A stretch of DNA of 64,000 nucleotides from Heterobasidion occidentale (GCA_039111635.1 JBCAQO010000009.1:496001-560000), one strand, 5' to 3'. Numbered from the stretch's first letter, positions 35,662 to 51,031 are shown. Made by a program: numbers and translations. The notes: generated from the letters alone by a model not told the origin.

Positions 35662-38061
35662 TTACGATGCGAAATATACATACAATACGAAAAGCCTGAG
35701 GAATGAGACAAGTAGTCTATTGACATTGCGTTCGCTTTTCACCGGAGTTAAAATGAGAGGCATTGACGGCTGGGAAGTCCCCTCCAGGACAGGTCCCGTG
35801 AGTCCTCCCATCACCCAACCTATGCGTTTCTTCGAAGCAGAGAACCGGATGGCAGGAATTAAAGAGGCAAGGATGACCTCTGAGCGCGCAGTCAGTGAAA
35901 AGCGACGAGATTGACTCGAAACATCCACTTACTCATTTCCAGTTGAGAAAATTTGAAGCCGCTAGTCACGAAGAAATGATCAGCCATAATCAGATGCTCC
36001 GTTTGTCGTGGCAACATACATGCACGAGCGACCACCACCCAAGAATGTTAACCTGCGTTGTTTGTTAGCATCACGAGACCTGCCTTGATGGGGACAAGCA
36101 GGTAAAAACATACGTGTTTGAGTAAATCCCTGGGATACGAGCGTCTGTCACCGACGCGGGCAGGGTCGAAAGCCACCTTTCGGGTTTCCATTCCATTACA
36201 TCCGGACCCCAGATGCCTGGATCACGGTTGACTGCGATGATGCTGACGATGATCCCTGTATTCCTGGGAATCGTGATTTTTGAAATTTCAGTTCCATCGA
36301 CCCCGGTTATGGGCGTCCCCAGAGGTAGAACCACGTCCTGGCGAGTACTAGAACGCTTATCAGCCGTCGATATCGCATCGAGAGAAGATGAGACGTACGT
36401 TCTGTTTACATACGGGACCGGGGGATATCTGGATAGAAATAGTTTGATTCAAGGTCTCCCTGGCAAGGTGCTTGATTGCTTACAGTCTGAGCGTTTCCCT
36501 GCATACAGCGTCCAAGTAAGGAAGGGCATTCAGATCGTCGAAATCCAGGGCGCCTTTGGCTGCAGCCTCCGTGAGTTCGGCACGAAGCTTCTCTTGGACT
36601 TCAACATGTTTGCTCAGCAGATGGAGAATGCGGGCGAGTGCAGATGATGTCGTGTCCATAGCTGCAAAGATAGAACGCTGGACAGATATCAGCCGAAGCT
36701 CTCGGGACAAACATCGTGATAGATACTTCATTTGAGCCAGCAGCTCTGATTCGGTAAGTGAATCTTCTTCCGAGGCAGCCAGGTTCGCTCTCACTAGGTG
36801 AAGTTTTCGGTCAAGCTATGTCGGGTTGAGTGAGGAGACACATACACAGGATGCTCATGATGTCTTTGCCCTCTCCTATTTGTGCAATCATAGCCTCGTC
36901 GCCTTTGTTAAGAGCTGTCTTCTTGATGTCGAAAACTTCCTTAGCCGTAGTGTCCATGATATTGACGATATTGACAAGTTGCCGGATGGTTTTTTCGGGA
37001 ATCGCCTCCGCAATGGCCCTGCGGAAAGCGGCATTTCCAATCTTGACAGCCCAAGGTAAGAATTGCCCTATGATCATGATTGGTGGCGAGTTGATGGTAG
37101 GCCTATTAACGTGATTGTCCCGTCGTGAATACGAGTCGACCATGATCGGGTCAGTGGTGCGCACCATAAGGTTTTCGCCGCATTACCATACGAGTTCTCG
37201 ATCTTGTCATTCAGGCTGTCAAAAGAGTATCCAAGCCCTCCTTGACCGATGATCTCAAGCGCAGCACGCGTCATCCAATCCATCATATCAACCTCTGCCG
37301 AACAATCCTTGGTCATCCGAACAAGGACATCTCGAAGCTAAACAACTCTAAGCTCATCTTCAATTGTCATGATGTTGAAAACCTTACCTGATGAGAAATT
37401 CGATAGAAAGTTGGCATCATGTATCGCATATGGCTGCTCGAAAAGACAGGGTTCAGAAGCTTCCGTTGTCGCTTATGGTGGTCACCTGGAGAATAGAATG
37501 AGTTTCGTAAAGGAGTGATTCTTACCTCGTTCACATACCTAGTGTCGATGCAAGTCCCATTCCGAATATGAGTCTATTCTGCCTATTGAAGAAGTTTTCA
37601 TCCTCCGTTCGCCATGTCGCAAGCCAAGAGACGTACTGAATGAAATGCGACGACTCTTCAAATATGTGCTGATCCTTGACTAAGATGTTGTGAAGAGCTC
37701 TGGTATCGCTGACGTATAATTGTGCGTCCTGAGCATCCGCTTCGCTTGAGCATTGCTGAAATGGTGTCATGAACTCTCCAAACTTACTCCTAGGAGTCCA
37801 TCAAGTTTGACGACTTTGCCGTAATTTGCTGCAAGATCAGCATGGAACTTCCAACCTTGTTGACTGTATACCTGGCCCATATGACCTGAGAAACCGATGA
37901 ATGACAAGCATAGAATTCAAAGAGATCTTAGACTAACCTGTCAATAACGACGGGCTAGGCGGGCCTGCAATGTTACGCAGAGGAGCCTGCCTATTCCATC
38001 GATTCACCAGCTTCCACAGAACCCACGAAGCAAAGAAGAAGGCTGGGACCGCTGTGATCAT
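35662..38061 (-). CDS. cytochrome P450 monooxygenase
   Basis: Membrane-anchored haem monooxygenase, probably in the ER. The start at 38061 opens MITAVPAFFFASWVLWKLVN, the N-terminal anchor, then RQAPLRNIAGPPSPSLLTG (Pro hinge). Further exons: GKVVKLDGLLG, VSDTRALHNILVKDQHIFEE, RQNRLIFGMGLASTLG, HKRQRKLLNPVFSSSHMRYM (helix C), ALEIIGQGGLGYSFDSL. The I-helix is SIFAAMDTTSSALARIL (about 36620-36670). ExxR is in LPYLDAVCRETLRL (about 36480), then WGPDVMEWKPERW. The haem loop is FLGGGRSCM at about 36020-36050, with the Cys ligand. The tail is IGWVMGGLTGPVLEG and QPSMPLIL, then an extra 20 residues before the stop at 35662. About 12 exons and no obvious frame break. CYP family not assigned; no other pathway gene is adjacent. 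Confidence 0.88.
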
Positions 38062-40830
38062 GTTAGAAATAAACCTGTCCGTAGCCGGACTGTAGCTAGC
38101 CGTTAGGGGAAGTAGACGACGTCGGCCACTGCAGATAGCCTTCACCGATTCTTTATAGGAAGTGGTTCTGAGTTGCTGACATCGACTCTTCGAGGACATT
38201 CCGCATGCAGGACCCTCGAGCCATAGCGGAATGACTGACCCAGGCGTTCGACTAGTGGTGGTGGGAGTAGAAGCAGCGGTATCGCCGACACACTGACTGT
38301 TCATGACGATATCTTCGCGACGTTTCTGGCATCCGTGCGCTACGTCGCTCCATGGCCACTGCTTTTGGGCATGGAAGCTTGGGTGAAGTCAACGACTTCT
38401 TAATATGACGCGTCGATATCGCCGATGCGACGGGGATAGACGCAGGCTCTGTCCATGGTATGTTAGCGCCGATGAGACTGGGTCGACTACTCACTGCAGA
38501 CTAGATGAACTGAGGGTGATGTGGACGCCGTTTGACATGAGCTCGATAATGTCACAAATAGAAGCTCGTATTTTTGTCGATGCCAAATGGGCCTAGCAAC
38601 TGCCAAATGGGCCTACTCGTTTCTAATCCGCTCGGAGCGTTCCGTGGGGCAGCCTTCCGCTGGACATTTATCTCATGTTGAAAGCGGAACGAAATAAATA
38701 GTCTACAAAAAACATGGAGAGGACAAAGTCGCTGTGAGTCGCTGAGCAACCCCTGCAACTCCGAAATCTATGATTATGTAAATGTCTTGGCGGTGAAGCT
38801 CGGCTGTTCTGCTGGATAGCTTGGGAACGTTCTACCATGTTCACCGCAGTTACGGGACGTATTGGAGCTCATGATTTTATGAGTTGCTCGTTTCGTCTCA
38901 CTCAGCATCAGGCTACGAAGTGTCTGCAATGAAGGTGTGAAAATAAAATTGTAGCGGTACGTGTTGCTCCCACTGTCCAAATATCATAGCTGTCGTGCTT
39001 TAGCATCTTAGCATTATCCCTCTTCGCTCCTATACAGCCGACCTTTGGTCATCTACGAGCGCCTCAGTGCGAAGCGCTGCTCATTAGGGATCCGTCCGAC
39101 GGTAGAGAAACTGGGAGAAATGTCGGAGAGGCTCGCAATGGGCGGTGTGCACGGGCTTTGCTGAAGATTTATCGCAGGCTTCCAACGTGGATGACATGCT
39201 AACAAGTTTCGAGCAGAAAGATTTCAATGTTACGGTGCACAGTGCATGCTTCAGCGCTCGTGTCAAATCTCGGTCTTAGGGCGACATGCTGCAGGCCACA
39301 ACTGGAGACCCGATTGACCTATAATTCGGTCCTGGCACGGAACTAACGCCTTCGGAACTTCTTCCGGAGAATATCAAGCCATCCACTACACATCTGAGTA
39401 ATCACTCGACCCCTTCTTGTTTCGTAGCTATGATTCGATGATAGACCCTTTCTGGATTTAAGTCTAAAAGAAGCCATTTACACCCAGGGGGCTCCTTGGA
39501 TGCCGCCGGCGCTGACTTGGACCTTGCGTTGTGCCCCCATCGAACCTGTACACGATGGCGCACACCGAAACCCGACGAGGATTTATGCGCCGAGCCGACG
39601 AAGTATCTCTGTGTAGAATCTTGCCTATCCTATCAAGCGATCAGTGCGCGTCGGAACGTACAAAGGCTGGTTTCTGACAAGGCTTTTCCACGGGCTATCT
39701 CTTGGATGCCGGAATGAGCGAAGACGTACTCCACGCAGGTATGGCGTGAGATCGCTGACAGAAACAGAATGGGGTGCGCTGCTTATGAATGAGGGTTGGT
39801 GTTAGGACCTCCTCGTGTTCGGTCCGTGCCAGGAATCCCCCAAGTTCGAAGCATAAACTAGATAAAAGCCTGCCTGGGTAGGTCTTGGTCCCTTGGCTAC
39901 CCTCCGCTTGGCTAGGTCTGTCATTTCGGCGACTCAGTCTCGATAGGTGGATCTCTATCCTGATAGGCTTTCGTTATGTTTGCTGATGGCTGCATCCACA
40001 AGGCAAACCGCGAGATAGAATGTATGCATCGAGGCGCACGCGTACCCTTAGCCACATATCTACCGCTTTCTCTCCATGCGCAGCTTCCAATCGAGACTCG
40101 CCTAGTTAGCTGTAGCCCGAACCGATGAGAAGTCTATATGGTAGGGGAGACTTGATATTCACCCGTCAGTCATTTTCGCGTGTATAAATTCGCTGGAGCC
40201 AACGAAGTTGGCTCTAGGGCCGATATCTCACAACACAGTGTGCCCCTAGCAGCTAGTTCCCTTGACCTCGCTGTCTACGATCATAACTCTCTGTTTCTCT
40301 CGTTACATCCTACTCTCCTGGCTGTAATAGTTCTCACAAGGATGCAAATTGCTCGGCATTTGTCCTTCGCAGTTCCGACATACAACATTTCTCTTCTCAT
40401 CGGCGCTGGTGATCGCCGACTGCAACCTTGGATTTTTGTGTCAAATACATTTTCTTGATTGAATCATCTTTGGCCAACAAATTGACTGCTGATGCTCGGG
40501 CATACTGAAGATCGGTCAATCACCTACACATGCCACTGCTGTGTATGGGCCCTGTTGCATCAGTGTAGGTTTGACGTCAGTGTATATTTCATCGAAGGCA
40601 ATAACAACATCCACATCGTCATCTTTTAGAAAGATAAAGACAGAAAGCACAACGACGGATGACAACAACCATTGCGTTGAAGGACAGCAAATCCCGAGGC
40701 ATCAATACGTGTATCCTGGCGTAATTTCCTGATCGTGTACATTCATTCGTGTCAACGTGTACACGCGCGATGTATGTGGAGCGTACTGCAAATGCATTGG
40801 AATTTGCGAGCTAGCATTGTTCTAGTGTCG
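38062..40830. other. long intergenic region, no convincing gene
   Basis: 2.8 kb. A small plus frame at 40180-40458 has a TATA-like TATAAA upstream and a mildly hydrophobic stretch, but no clear signal peptide or homology. CGTGTACACG at about 40757 is a perfect 10-bp palindrome. Nothing else is supported. Confidence 0.45.
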
Positions 40831-41269
40831 CCTTCTCGATGCGACCGACGCAAAAAATCAAGTGGTCCAGGCGGATGATTAGCTCGCGTGCAGTAGACTC
40901 GGGATTCGGGTCGATCCGGGGTGGGACAGTCTATCAATCGAACCCACGACGCAAATGGGAGCTAGAGTCAGCAGACGACGACGAAACGGTCACGAAGAGG
41001 GTTGTTATGAGTGCTTGTGAGTCCAGTGGCCGACGGCCAGAAGAGGCGCCGAGCGGGGGGGTTTCATGGACAATTATGAGCACTGTGAGCTCGGGGAAGC
41101 CCCTGAGAGTACAAGGTGTAGACAAAGGAAAAGACGAGATGGTGTGCGAGGAAAGCCACTGGTGGGTGTTTGTCCCACGCGGGTGGGTGTTTGTCCGGGA
41201 TTGGTCGCTGGGATCAAACGAGAGACGGTCGTTATCGGTCTTGAGCGCAACGCCGAGACCCACCGCCCC

Positions 41270-41400
41270 ATCGATTTTCTCTTTTTCTGTCTTTTTTCTC
41301 TTTTTCCCCCATCGCTCCCCGCAGCCGGCTCTCTTCCGAGCTGCCAGCTTGCTTTCCTCTCCCCGCTCTCAATTTCACACAAAAAAATACCGACTCAACA
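41270..41400 (+). promoter_or_regulatory. pyrimidine-rich promoter or leader of the PP1 gene
   Basis: A run dominated by T and C (41275-41390) precedes the PP1 start by 180-300 bases. Such CT tracts commonly lie just before transcription starts of highly expressed fungal genes. Position inferred. Confidence 0.35.
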
Positions 41401-41576
41401 CCTAGACTGGTTTCTCTTCACACCAAACAACAACACCGCTCAACGTCCTCCGCACCTCTTCTTCCGTCTTCCGCATATCCTTATCCCAGGACCGCTTTGG
41501 ACTCCGCATCCCGCTCGCGCCACAACCCTCGCTAGGCAGGATACCACACACGACCGTTGCTACAGAACCGTTCACC

Positions 41577-43402
<1,826 letters not shown>

Positions 43403-44939
43403 GCGCCGCATGGCCACACCTCCCCGACGCGCATTGGATCGAACCCCATCAATCGCGCCCCCACGTTTTGAGTCGTTTTCTTTTTTATTTCCTTCAGTTT
43501 CGTCTCCCCGATCTCGGTTTTTGTCGTCATCGTCTTCATCTTCGCCGTTTGCGGCTGGTTGGTCGGTTTTTATGGTGTCTGTCGGGTCAGGTGGGTGGGC
43601 AAGTGGGCGGACGAGGATGGGATGTGATGTGATCGGGATATAGGTGGTCGGACGAGGCAGGACTGGGAAAGTGGGTGAGAGGACACGAGACATGATGGGT
43701 GCATATAGGGGTTTTTGTGCGGCGGGGATATTGTTGGAGGCGGATGGGTGGGCCATGTCGGACGCGGCGGCGCGAAGAAAAAGTAATGACTGGAACGCGC
43801 ATGGACAGCACACAGCACACATAGGATCCATTCGACTCGAATATCACGTCCGTTTGTATTTTCAGACCAGACCGCATCCTCAGCCCTCTTTTCGCTCCGC
43901 CACGTTATGCACACTGCCAGGCCCCGCGCGACGCAGCACGGCTCCCCTCCGCGTTGGAATTTGACGCTTTCGCTATTTCACCCTACCCTCTGTCTGTTTG
44001 CTCACCGTCTGGTCTGTGTATCGTTCGTCTTGGTGCAATGTCTGAAGCTCCCTTGTTTGTCCTCATGTCTTTCTAGTATCATCCCTCTTTTCCTCTTCTC
44101 CTCCTTCCGTACCTTCTTTCCTCTTCCTCGATGCCGACTTGACCTTCTTGCCGCGCTCGTCGCCACCTCCCAGATGATACCATAACCGACCCCGCTTGTC
44201 CATAGTGTCTCGCCAATATATATATGTTCCTATCGCACTCGTTCTACTCCCCGCTTGCGCCCTGCACATGCACAGGCCCTTCCCTCTCGTTCCTCTGTCT
44301 TATTCTTCTCTCCCTAGGTGCCAGTCTCGTGTGTCCCGCTCTGCTGCTCTCTAATATTGCGACTGTGAGAGTACTAGGTTATCGGCCATCTTGCTACCGT
44401 TACGCGTGCAGTATTTCATTTCATCTCCATATTCGTTCGGCGGCCCTGTGTTCGGCGTTTTATAGAGTGGATGAGCGTTGCTGGAGCTGGTAAGTCGACG
44501 TGACAACGACCTCGTCCTTCTGGGCATAACCTGGTGCTACATGTTCTTCCAACAGAAAATGGTCGAGGGTCGACGAGGAAGGCGTAAGCACGATGTCGAG
44601 ATCGGCAAGAGCCACGTGAACCGTGAGGCCGTGAGGATGACAATAGATGCCGCTTGCCCTTCCAACAGTCTTCCAACTCGACAAACTTGGTACCGTACGG
44701 CGCCCAGCAAGCAAATCAACCCTTCAAGACGTATGTATCTCCAAAGATATTATTTATACCCTGCATGCTCGTGCTTTCATCTACTGTAAGGTCACCGCCT
44801 GACCGGATGGGTTACAGAGGACGCGAACATCCATCGAACATCCGGATACTATGGCAAAGGTGTCTTCTGACCTGAAATGCACAAAAGCCTGAAGTCAGGT
44901 CGTAATCCCATCCTGTTAGATACGGGTCTGTCGTCTTCG
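43403..44939. other. 3' flank of PP1 and spacer
   Basis: The first 800 bases are T/C- or G-rich and probably PP1 3'UTR. Frames on both strands here (for example 43259-43831 minus, 43907-44185 plus) are low-complexity shadows. No gene supported. Confidence 0.5.
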
Positions 44940-46138
44940 TCATTGTGCGCGCATAAACTGGCCAGACCAGACATCCATCGGCTCTACGTTTTTCGGCCCC
45001 CCGACTACGTCCACCGCCGCCCTCACTGCATCCCGCATTGCAATCACCACTGCCCTCTCCTGCTCGTCTTTCACAAACTCATCCATCTCCTTCTCAAAGT
45101 CTGGATCCAGGACCGCCTCCACCTCCCATTGCCCGTCCGGTGTCCTCGCCGCCGGCTTGAAACGGCTCTCCTTCACTACTTTCCATCCGCCCCCCTTGGG
45201 AGACTCTGCGGCGCGCACGATGGTCGCAGGCGAGAATATCGTGCGCACGTTCAACGTGGCCCCGGGGTTGTGGTATTCGAGCGCCGCCTGTGCGAGCGAC
45301 GCGAGGACGTGCCCGTGCGCCTCAGGATCGGATGCGATCAAACTCCATTCCGCGATGCAGAGGCGTTTGGCGTGCGGTGCGAGCGCAGCGAGGACCGCAG
45401 AAAACACGGATGGGGAGGAGAAGTACCAGATGGAGAGGGAGAACACGGCGACGTCGTACGGCTCACTGGTCGGCTTCAATGTGCTGGTACCGGAGAGGAA
45501 GGCGAGCGGGTCGGCATGGACCCAGGTGATGCGGCTGCCGAGGCGGCCGGCGGAGAGGCGCGCTTGCGCTTCACTGAGCGTAAGCGGCAAGCCTGCAGAG
45601 ATCGAGTACGATGGCGTCAACGATCGGGAGTTGTAACGAGCTTCAACACAATATATGCGGTGGCGCCGAGCAGCAATACGCACCGTAATCAAGCGATGCC
45701 GGATCGACGCCTGTGACATGACCGTTCTCGCCGACGAGCTCTGCGAGGACGGCGGTGGTGTCGCCTTGGCCGCACCCGATCTCGAGGACACGCGCGCCAA
45801 CAGGGATATCCCATTGCGAAACGATCGCGGCACGATGCGCGGCGGACTCGAGTTGGACCTCGAAATACTCGTCAGGAATGAACGGGTCAGCCGCGCGCTT
45901 GGGGAGGGAGGCGGCATCGTCGCGAGCTGCAGAGGACAGTGAGCACACCTCTTTCGCATGATGTCGACGACTTTGGCTTACCGACGACTATGAGCAAGAT
46001 GACGATAATTGTTCACGAAGTTCACATCAAGCGATTCTGTCAGTGCAATGTCTGAGTACTGGGAGCGGTATGAACTTTACCTCGGGACTGCGCACCCACG
46101 AAGAAGGCGAAGAGGGTGACGAGGGCGCGGAGCTGCAT
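44940..46138 (-). CDS. class I SAM-dependent methyltransferase, possibly with signal peptide
   Basis: The core is clear: motif I RVLEIGCGQGDTTAVLAELV (45730-45800), then HVTGVDPASLDYG with the acidic ribose ligand, a 90-nt intron (about 45600-45687), LPLTLSEAQARLSAGRL, ITWVHADPLAFL, PYDVAVFSLSIWYFSSPSVF and RLCIAEWSLIASDPEAHGHV. A C-terminal helical part ends at VWSGQFMRAQ. Substrate unknown. The best upstream exon (ATG 46138-46136) reads MQLRALVTLFAFFVGAQS, a signal-like peptide, and joins in frame through one intron (about 46080-45932) to ARDDAASLPKRAADPF. An alternative start at 45948 would make a cytosolic enzyme. Confidence 0.75.
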
Positions 46139-47244
46139 GGCGAGGGATGCAAAAGGGCCGAGGTCAAAGCGGACGATGCAAGTCAAGTAGGTCGCTCAGG
46201 AGCGAGACGATAGGTTCCTTTAGCCTGCCCCTTAGGCGCGAGCGAGTCTCAGCCGGCCACCTTTATGTGATGCGCACATAGCTCCTTGACGTTTCGCTAT
46301 TACGACGAATCTCGCGCTCAAGTCCCAAGAAATCCAATGGTGACCTCATTTCGTCTATCGGCATGATTTCAGTGCTGACAGGAGGGGCAGCGACTGTAAT
46401 TACTGTGCCGACCGTGGGGATTATGTGCCACGCGGCTGCGTTAGATCGGCACCAGTAGGCACCACGCTTGCGAAGATTTGATCTGCAACGGAGCTCTCAA
46501 AATGAAATCGGCGTGGAGACCACCGTCGTTGGGGTTCCGGCAGTGTTCCGACGCGCTACTGCTCTTCTCTACCAATTGTGTAGCGTCCGTGCTTACCGCT
46601 AGCTGAGGCACATCGTGGAAAGCGACACAATACATGCAGAAGGATCAACTTTGTCACGAAGTCATAACAGCAGTGCGATTACCTCCGAATGCCCTCTCCA
46701 AGTCTGCTTCCGACTCTCCAACTCTATAACAGGATAATCTGGCTGGGGACTGACAATTCCTTGATCCTCCGGTAAGTCCGTGATATTTCATATAGCATAT
46801 CAAAGTCCACAATTCAACTTGTCCTCATCCTTCCTCATCGCAGCAAATCGCGGGATATTTGTCCCGAGCCTGTTAGCTCATCATCGCCAATCCTGTATTA
46901 TGGTATTTCCGAGCCCCGACATGGTCGAAACAAATCCACGCGGATCCTGCAGCGATGTGCGTTGACACATCGGAACCCATTCCTGCGTGTGTCCGCGGTG
47001 CTGAAATTCAGCCGTTTCCCGAAGGAAATCGAAATCTATCGAAATGTATTGCTCCTGCATCACCACATACCCTCCGCAAATCTAGATCGGCGAGTGTCGG
47101 ACTATCCAGAGCCAGTCTCGAGCACCACAATGGCATTCCGTCGGATGTTGATTGTATGTGCTTTTCCCAAGCAGGCCTATTGTTTGGTGGAAAGGTGCGA
47201 CGAAAGGAAAAGAACTTCTCGCGCGTGTCTGGCCTCGGCCAGTC
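46139..47244. other. intergenic, no gene seen
   Basis: 1.1 kb between the methyltransferase promoter side and the 3' end of the MFSD5-like gene. Plus frames at 46955-47391 overlap each other and are not protein-like. Confidence 0.5.
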
Positions 47245-49364
47245 TCAATCAGACTCGAATTTATCCACCCCCGCGTCGCGATCCATGGGCGTCAGGGCAT
47301 ACGAATACATCAACGGTGGCGCCGTGGGGTTGAGTGTCTGCGTCGCGTCATGACTTCCACTGAGAATAGCGTCCCCTTCCGAATCTTCTGATACCGGAAC
47401 CCCCACGCGAGGGAGTACGACGACGGCCGTCGTGATCGCCGAGATCGCAAGCCCGACCGCGCATGCCAGGAGGACAAAGTCTCGCGCCGACACGCCCGTG
47501 AGCAGGGACACGACGACGAACACGTTGAGTGGGACACGGAAGAGGGCCGACAGCTGACGCCCCGCGAACATGAACGCCATCAGCTTGGGGCCGAAAGACG
47601 AAATACAGAGATGCGAGACATACGGTGGCGCGGTGCTCGTTGGCGATGAGGGACCCACGGAGCATGCCCTGCACCGGGTAATACATCCCTATGCACGCCT
47701 CGAACATGCAGAATGCCCAAAACTTGACCATCTCCCCATTCTCTCCCATGACGTGCCCGGCACTCACGCTCACGCCAAATGCGATCGCCGACACTGCGCA
47801 TACAAGCGAGCTCAGCTTCGCATGCAGCGTGAGGGTTGAAGTATGCTGCAGGTGTGACGGGGGCGGGTGGTGCCAGTGCAAGGTGATAAATGTGTATAGG
47901 AGCGAGCCGAGCATCATGGAGATCATGAAGGCGGAGAAGACGTAACCGAGAGGTATAGAATCAGGTGTGCTGGAGCATTCTTGGAGCGCAGGAACCCAGA
48001 TGACAACGAAGAGGTACATAGACCCTTCGAGTATCGTCTGCGTGAATCCGAGGACGAGCAGCGTGGGGTCTGTGATATGGACGTGTGGTGAGCCAGTTCT
48101 TGAGTCCAGCGAAATGAAGCGACGTACCGGCGGCTACGATCTTCCATGCTGCGCCCAAGCGTTTGATCTGGAAAATATCATCGGTCGACACGTGTGCGCC
48201 GCCACCTTCACCATAGTTCTCTCCCCAAGTCCAACTTATCACGATCCATGCTACCACGAGCAATATACCACTGACAATAAATGGTGAGCGGTATCCGCCC
48301 CCGTTCCATTCTACAAGCTGATTCGAAGACACCTAAAAGCAGGGCCAAAAGTATACGCTTTCATGAGTGCACCATGCAGATTGACAAACGAATGGACGTA
48401 CGCCAGCAGCTGCCGCGACAAACCCGTTGAGGAGCGTTGCGCGACCCATGATTGCGCTCAGGTCCTCGCTGCGAAGCGCAGCTATCGAGCTTGCTGAGAC
48501 AAGCCAGCTCTCGAAGGCAGAAAACAAAATCGAAGTCGAGATGCCGCCGAGGACACGGGCCAAAAGCAAGACAGGCAGGGAGGGAACGAGAAGTAGGCCA
48601 CATGTGAGCGAGTAGGTGACACAGAACGTAAGGCATAGTCGGCGTCGGCCACTGGATAATTTGTGGTGAGCAAAGGCAGAATCCAGGCAGACAAAACGAG
48701 GGGGCTGTAAGGCGCTCAGGATGGCCATAGAGGATAGCTATGAAGCAATGCATGACTTCTGAACTTGGTGAACATTCTACTCGGCTCATCCGTGAGCTCA
48801 TGTTGACAACGTTTTCATGATGCACAGGAACCACCTTCGTTTACGCCAAAAGGAGAAGGCAAATATGATGATGAAGACTCACTATTGATCTGCCCATACC
48901 CCAACAAGAGGCGCAGATAGGCCCGCGCTCACAAAGCCTGTGACAAACAGAACAGCGACAACCCGTTCAGGAAAAGCATACTGTTCATGGTAGAGCGAAT
49001 AGACATAAGGGCCCTGCAACCAGTCCGCGCCTGTTGCCCCACAAACATTTGTCAGATGGACGGGTCAAACCCTCACGGTCACTCCTTCCAATGCTCAATA
49101 CAACGAGAGGCCGATGGGAGACGTACCCATAACGATCGCGTAAACCGTCAGATACTTCCTCATCAGGGTACTCAGCGCGCCCGCCGGCGTGCTAGATACG
49201 CTCTTGGTATCTTCATCCTCGAGCGAATCGTCGACTCCCGCTACTGAGGATGAATCCTGAGGTTTCTTGTCCCTTGAAGAGACCCATCGTTCAAGCAGCA
49301 GGACAACAACGCATACGACGATGAGGAGCACGAGCTGGCGCTCGTAAAAGTTAGACGTGGCCAT
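47245..49364 (-). CDS. MFSD5-type (molybdate-anion transporter family) MFS protein
   Basis: Twelve-helix transporter of the Pfam MFS_5 group, whose plant and algal members move molybdate; substrate here inferred only from family. Start MATSNFYERQLVLLIVVCVV at 49364, with the Asp/Ser linker VSSRDKKPQDSSSVAGVDD. Then YLTVYAIVMG, DWLQGPYVYSLYHEQYAF, VVAVLFVTGFVSAGLSAPLV, HGRRRLCLTFCVTYSLTCGL, VLGGISTSILFSAFESWLVS (the family signature), NGFVAAAAG, FIVSGILLVVAWIVISWTWG, LGFTQTILEGSMYLFVVIWV, GYVFSAFMISMMLGSLLYTF, VKFWAFCMFEACIGMYYPVQ, LSALFRVPLNVFVVVSLLTG and DFVLLACAVGLAISAITTAV. The last intron (about 47624-47553) starts GTATGT. The frame is intact. Confidence 0.88.
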
Positions 49365-50756
49365 TTCGTGATGCCTGGCGAGGATAGGTGGAAAGAGGGA
49401 CAGGTTACCTTGCTTGCAAGGTCACATCGTTCAATTTGAGCAGTAATGTGCTTGAGCGAGGCGCTTCAGCGTGCCCCGGACAAACCAGTCAATGGTCATC
49501 AATTTCACCAATCTGACCAGCTTACCAGAGCGGGCATCGCGAGTGCATCGCGACGGATCGCAACTGCAGGGAGTCTGCAGGGACCCGATGCTGAATTACA
49601 GAAGATCGCAATTGGAAAATCTCTTCTACGAAGAGCACGGAGGAGTCAAGATCTGCGCAATTCGATCGAATCCGCGGTTCACGGGCAACTCGACAACCAC
49701 GTAATGAAGTAGCAGCAGGTAGCAAGTAGGTAGCAGCCTCTTTGTGCACGAACGGCCCCCTTTGTGACTTATGCGGCGTTGATATTCAGCGTTCGACATT
49801 CAATACCCTGACATGACGATCGGCCCTCACATCCTGAAGATCTCCCAACGACGCGACTTACATCCCGCCCTCTCGCACGAAATGCAAATGTGGTGCAGGA
49901 GGTATGAAATCGCACCCAACTAGCCTGCTGACTCCAGTCTCAGTTCGGGCCCACTTACTCGAGTAGCGTGCGCGATCCGCACTTCGGACGTGTTTCACAC
50001 ATGTGTTGTCAAATGTATGTGCTCTCAATCCATATTTAAGCATAATGTTCCCACAAACCTCACCGCTCATCGCGGCAGCCTCGAAGTGGGGAACAATTTG
50101 TCCTTTGTGCGACCGCAAAAGAAGGTTGTGCAGTGCTGGACTGACCTGCGAAGGTCCTAGGCCATCGTGCCAGACCGGAGCAGCCTGAACAGCAGGGATC
50201 AATGTCGTCGAAGGCCATGCGGAGCGAGGCTCGACTTTAGCAGGCTGTTGAAATGCAAAAGGTGAAATACGACATTGGGATTGCGAATCCCATCCCCTCC
50301 CCTCCCGCGTCCTCTTCTACTGCTCCTTATTTCATTCTCATCGAGAAACGAAATTAAAACGGTGGGTAATGTCCTGTAACAGTCTGTAAACCTCGGCAAA
50401 TGCTTCTGGTCGGGGACTGTACCTGGATGCGATCCTTTGATAGAGGGCAGATGTTTCATATGCTCGTGATAATGAATGCGCGCGGGCGGAGCATAGGCTG
50501 GTATAGGGGAGATGACAACATGGCTTATCTATGTCACCGCCGTATTGACAAAAGTTGATATTTTGCAGCTGCGCGCGTTTCTGCGATGGAGAGGTGTACC
50601 AGGACGTACGAAACAGTGCGCACGTGATTGACACATCAGCGGGTGATCGTGCCGATCCACCGTTGACCACTAGCAGCCCACTAATAGCCAGGCGGTCCGG
50701 CGCCCTTGTATTCGTTTTGCTCTTGACGGACCATAATAGGATTGGCATTTCGTCGG
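49365..50756. other. intergenic, no convincing gene
   Basis: 1.4 kb between the MFSD5-like start and the left end of the inverted-repeat element. Frames at 49858-50202 and 50338-50748 (minus) have no recognisable features. Confidence 0.45.
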
Positions 50757-50795
50757 GACAGGACCCCCGTCAACCATGCCAGAGGTCCGATCCGG
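50757..50795 (+). repeat. left terminal inverted repeat
   Basis: 39 bases, perfect inverted match to 51850-51888. It ends in the inverted form of the internal motif (AGAGGTCCGATCCGG). Confidence 0.9.
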
Positions 50796-50845
50796 GGTCC
50801 CACCTGGCACCCCCGAACAAAATCTCTTTTTTTTGACCCTTTCAT

Positions 50846-50901
50846 CCCCGAACGAGGATCAGACCTCTGATCCGGACCGATTTACCCCCGAACGAGGATC
50901 A
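50846..50901 (+). repeat. left subterminal motif repeats
   Basis: CCCCGAACGAGGATCAGACC begins at 50846, and CCCCCGAACGAGGATCA recurs at 50885-50901. A weaker CCCCCGAAC lies near 50811. All point the same way as the copies on the right side. Confidence 0.7.
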
Positions 50902-51031
50902 TACATACATAAAAAAATCGAAAAAATCGAGAAAAAATCAAAAAAAATCCGACCGTCGCACGAGTGTTTGTGAGGCTTGCTTGACACAGGGCATTGCGCG
51001 GAGACCACCAAAGAACCGTAGTACAATGTAT

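Noticed and set aside
40180..40458. 92-codon plus frame with an upstream TATAAA
   Set aside because: No signal peptide, family or splice support; kept only as a note in the intergenic entry.
47348..48019. Apparent frameshift in the MFSD5-like gene after NEHRAT
   Set aside because: A GTATGT..CAG intron resolves it and gives LSALFRVPLNVFVVV in frame.
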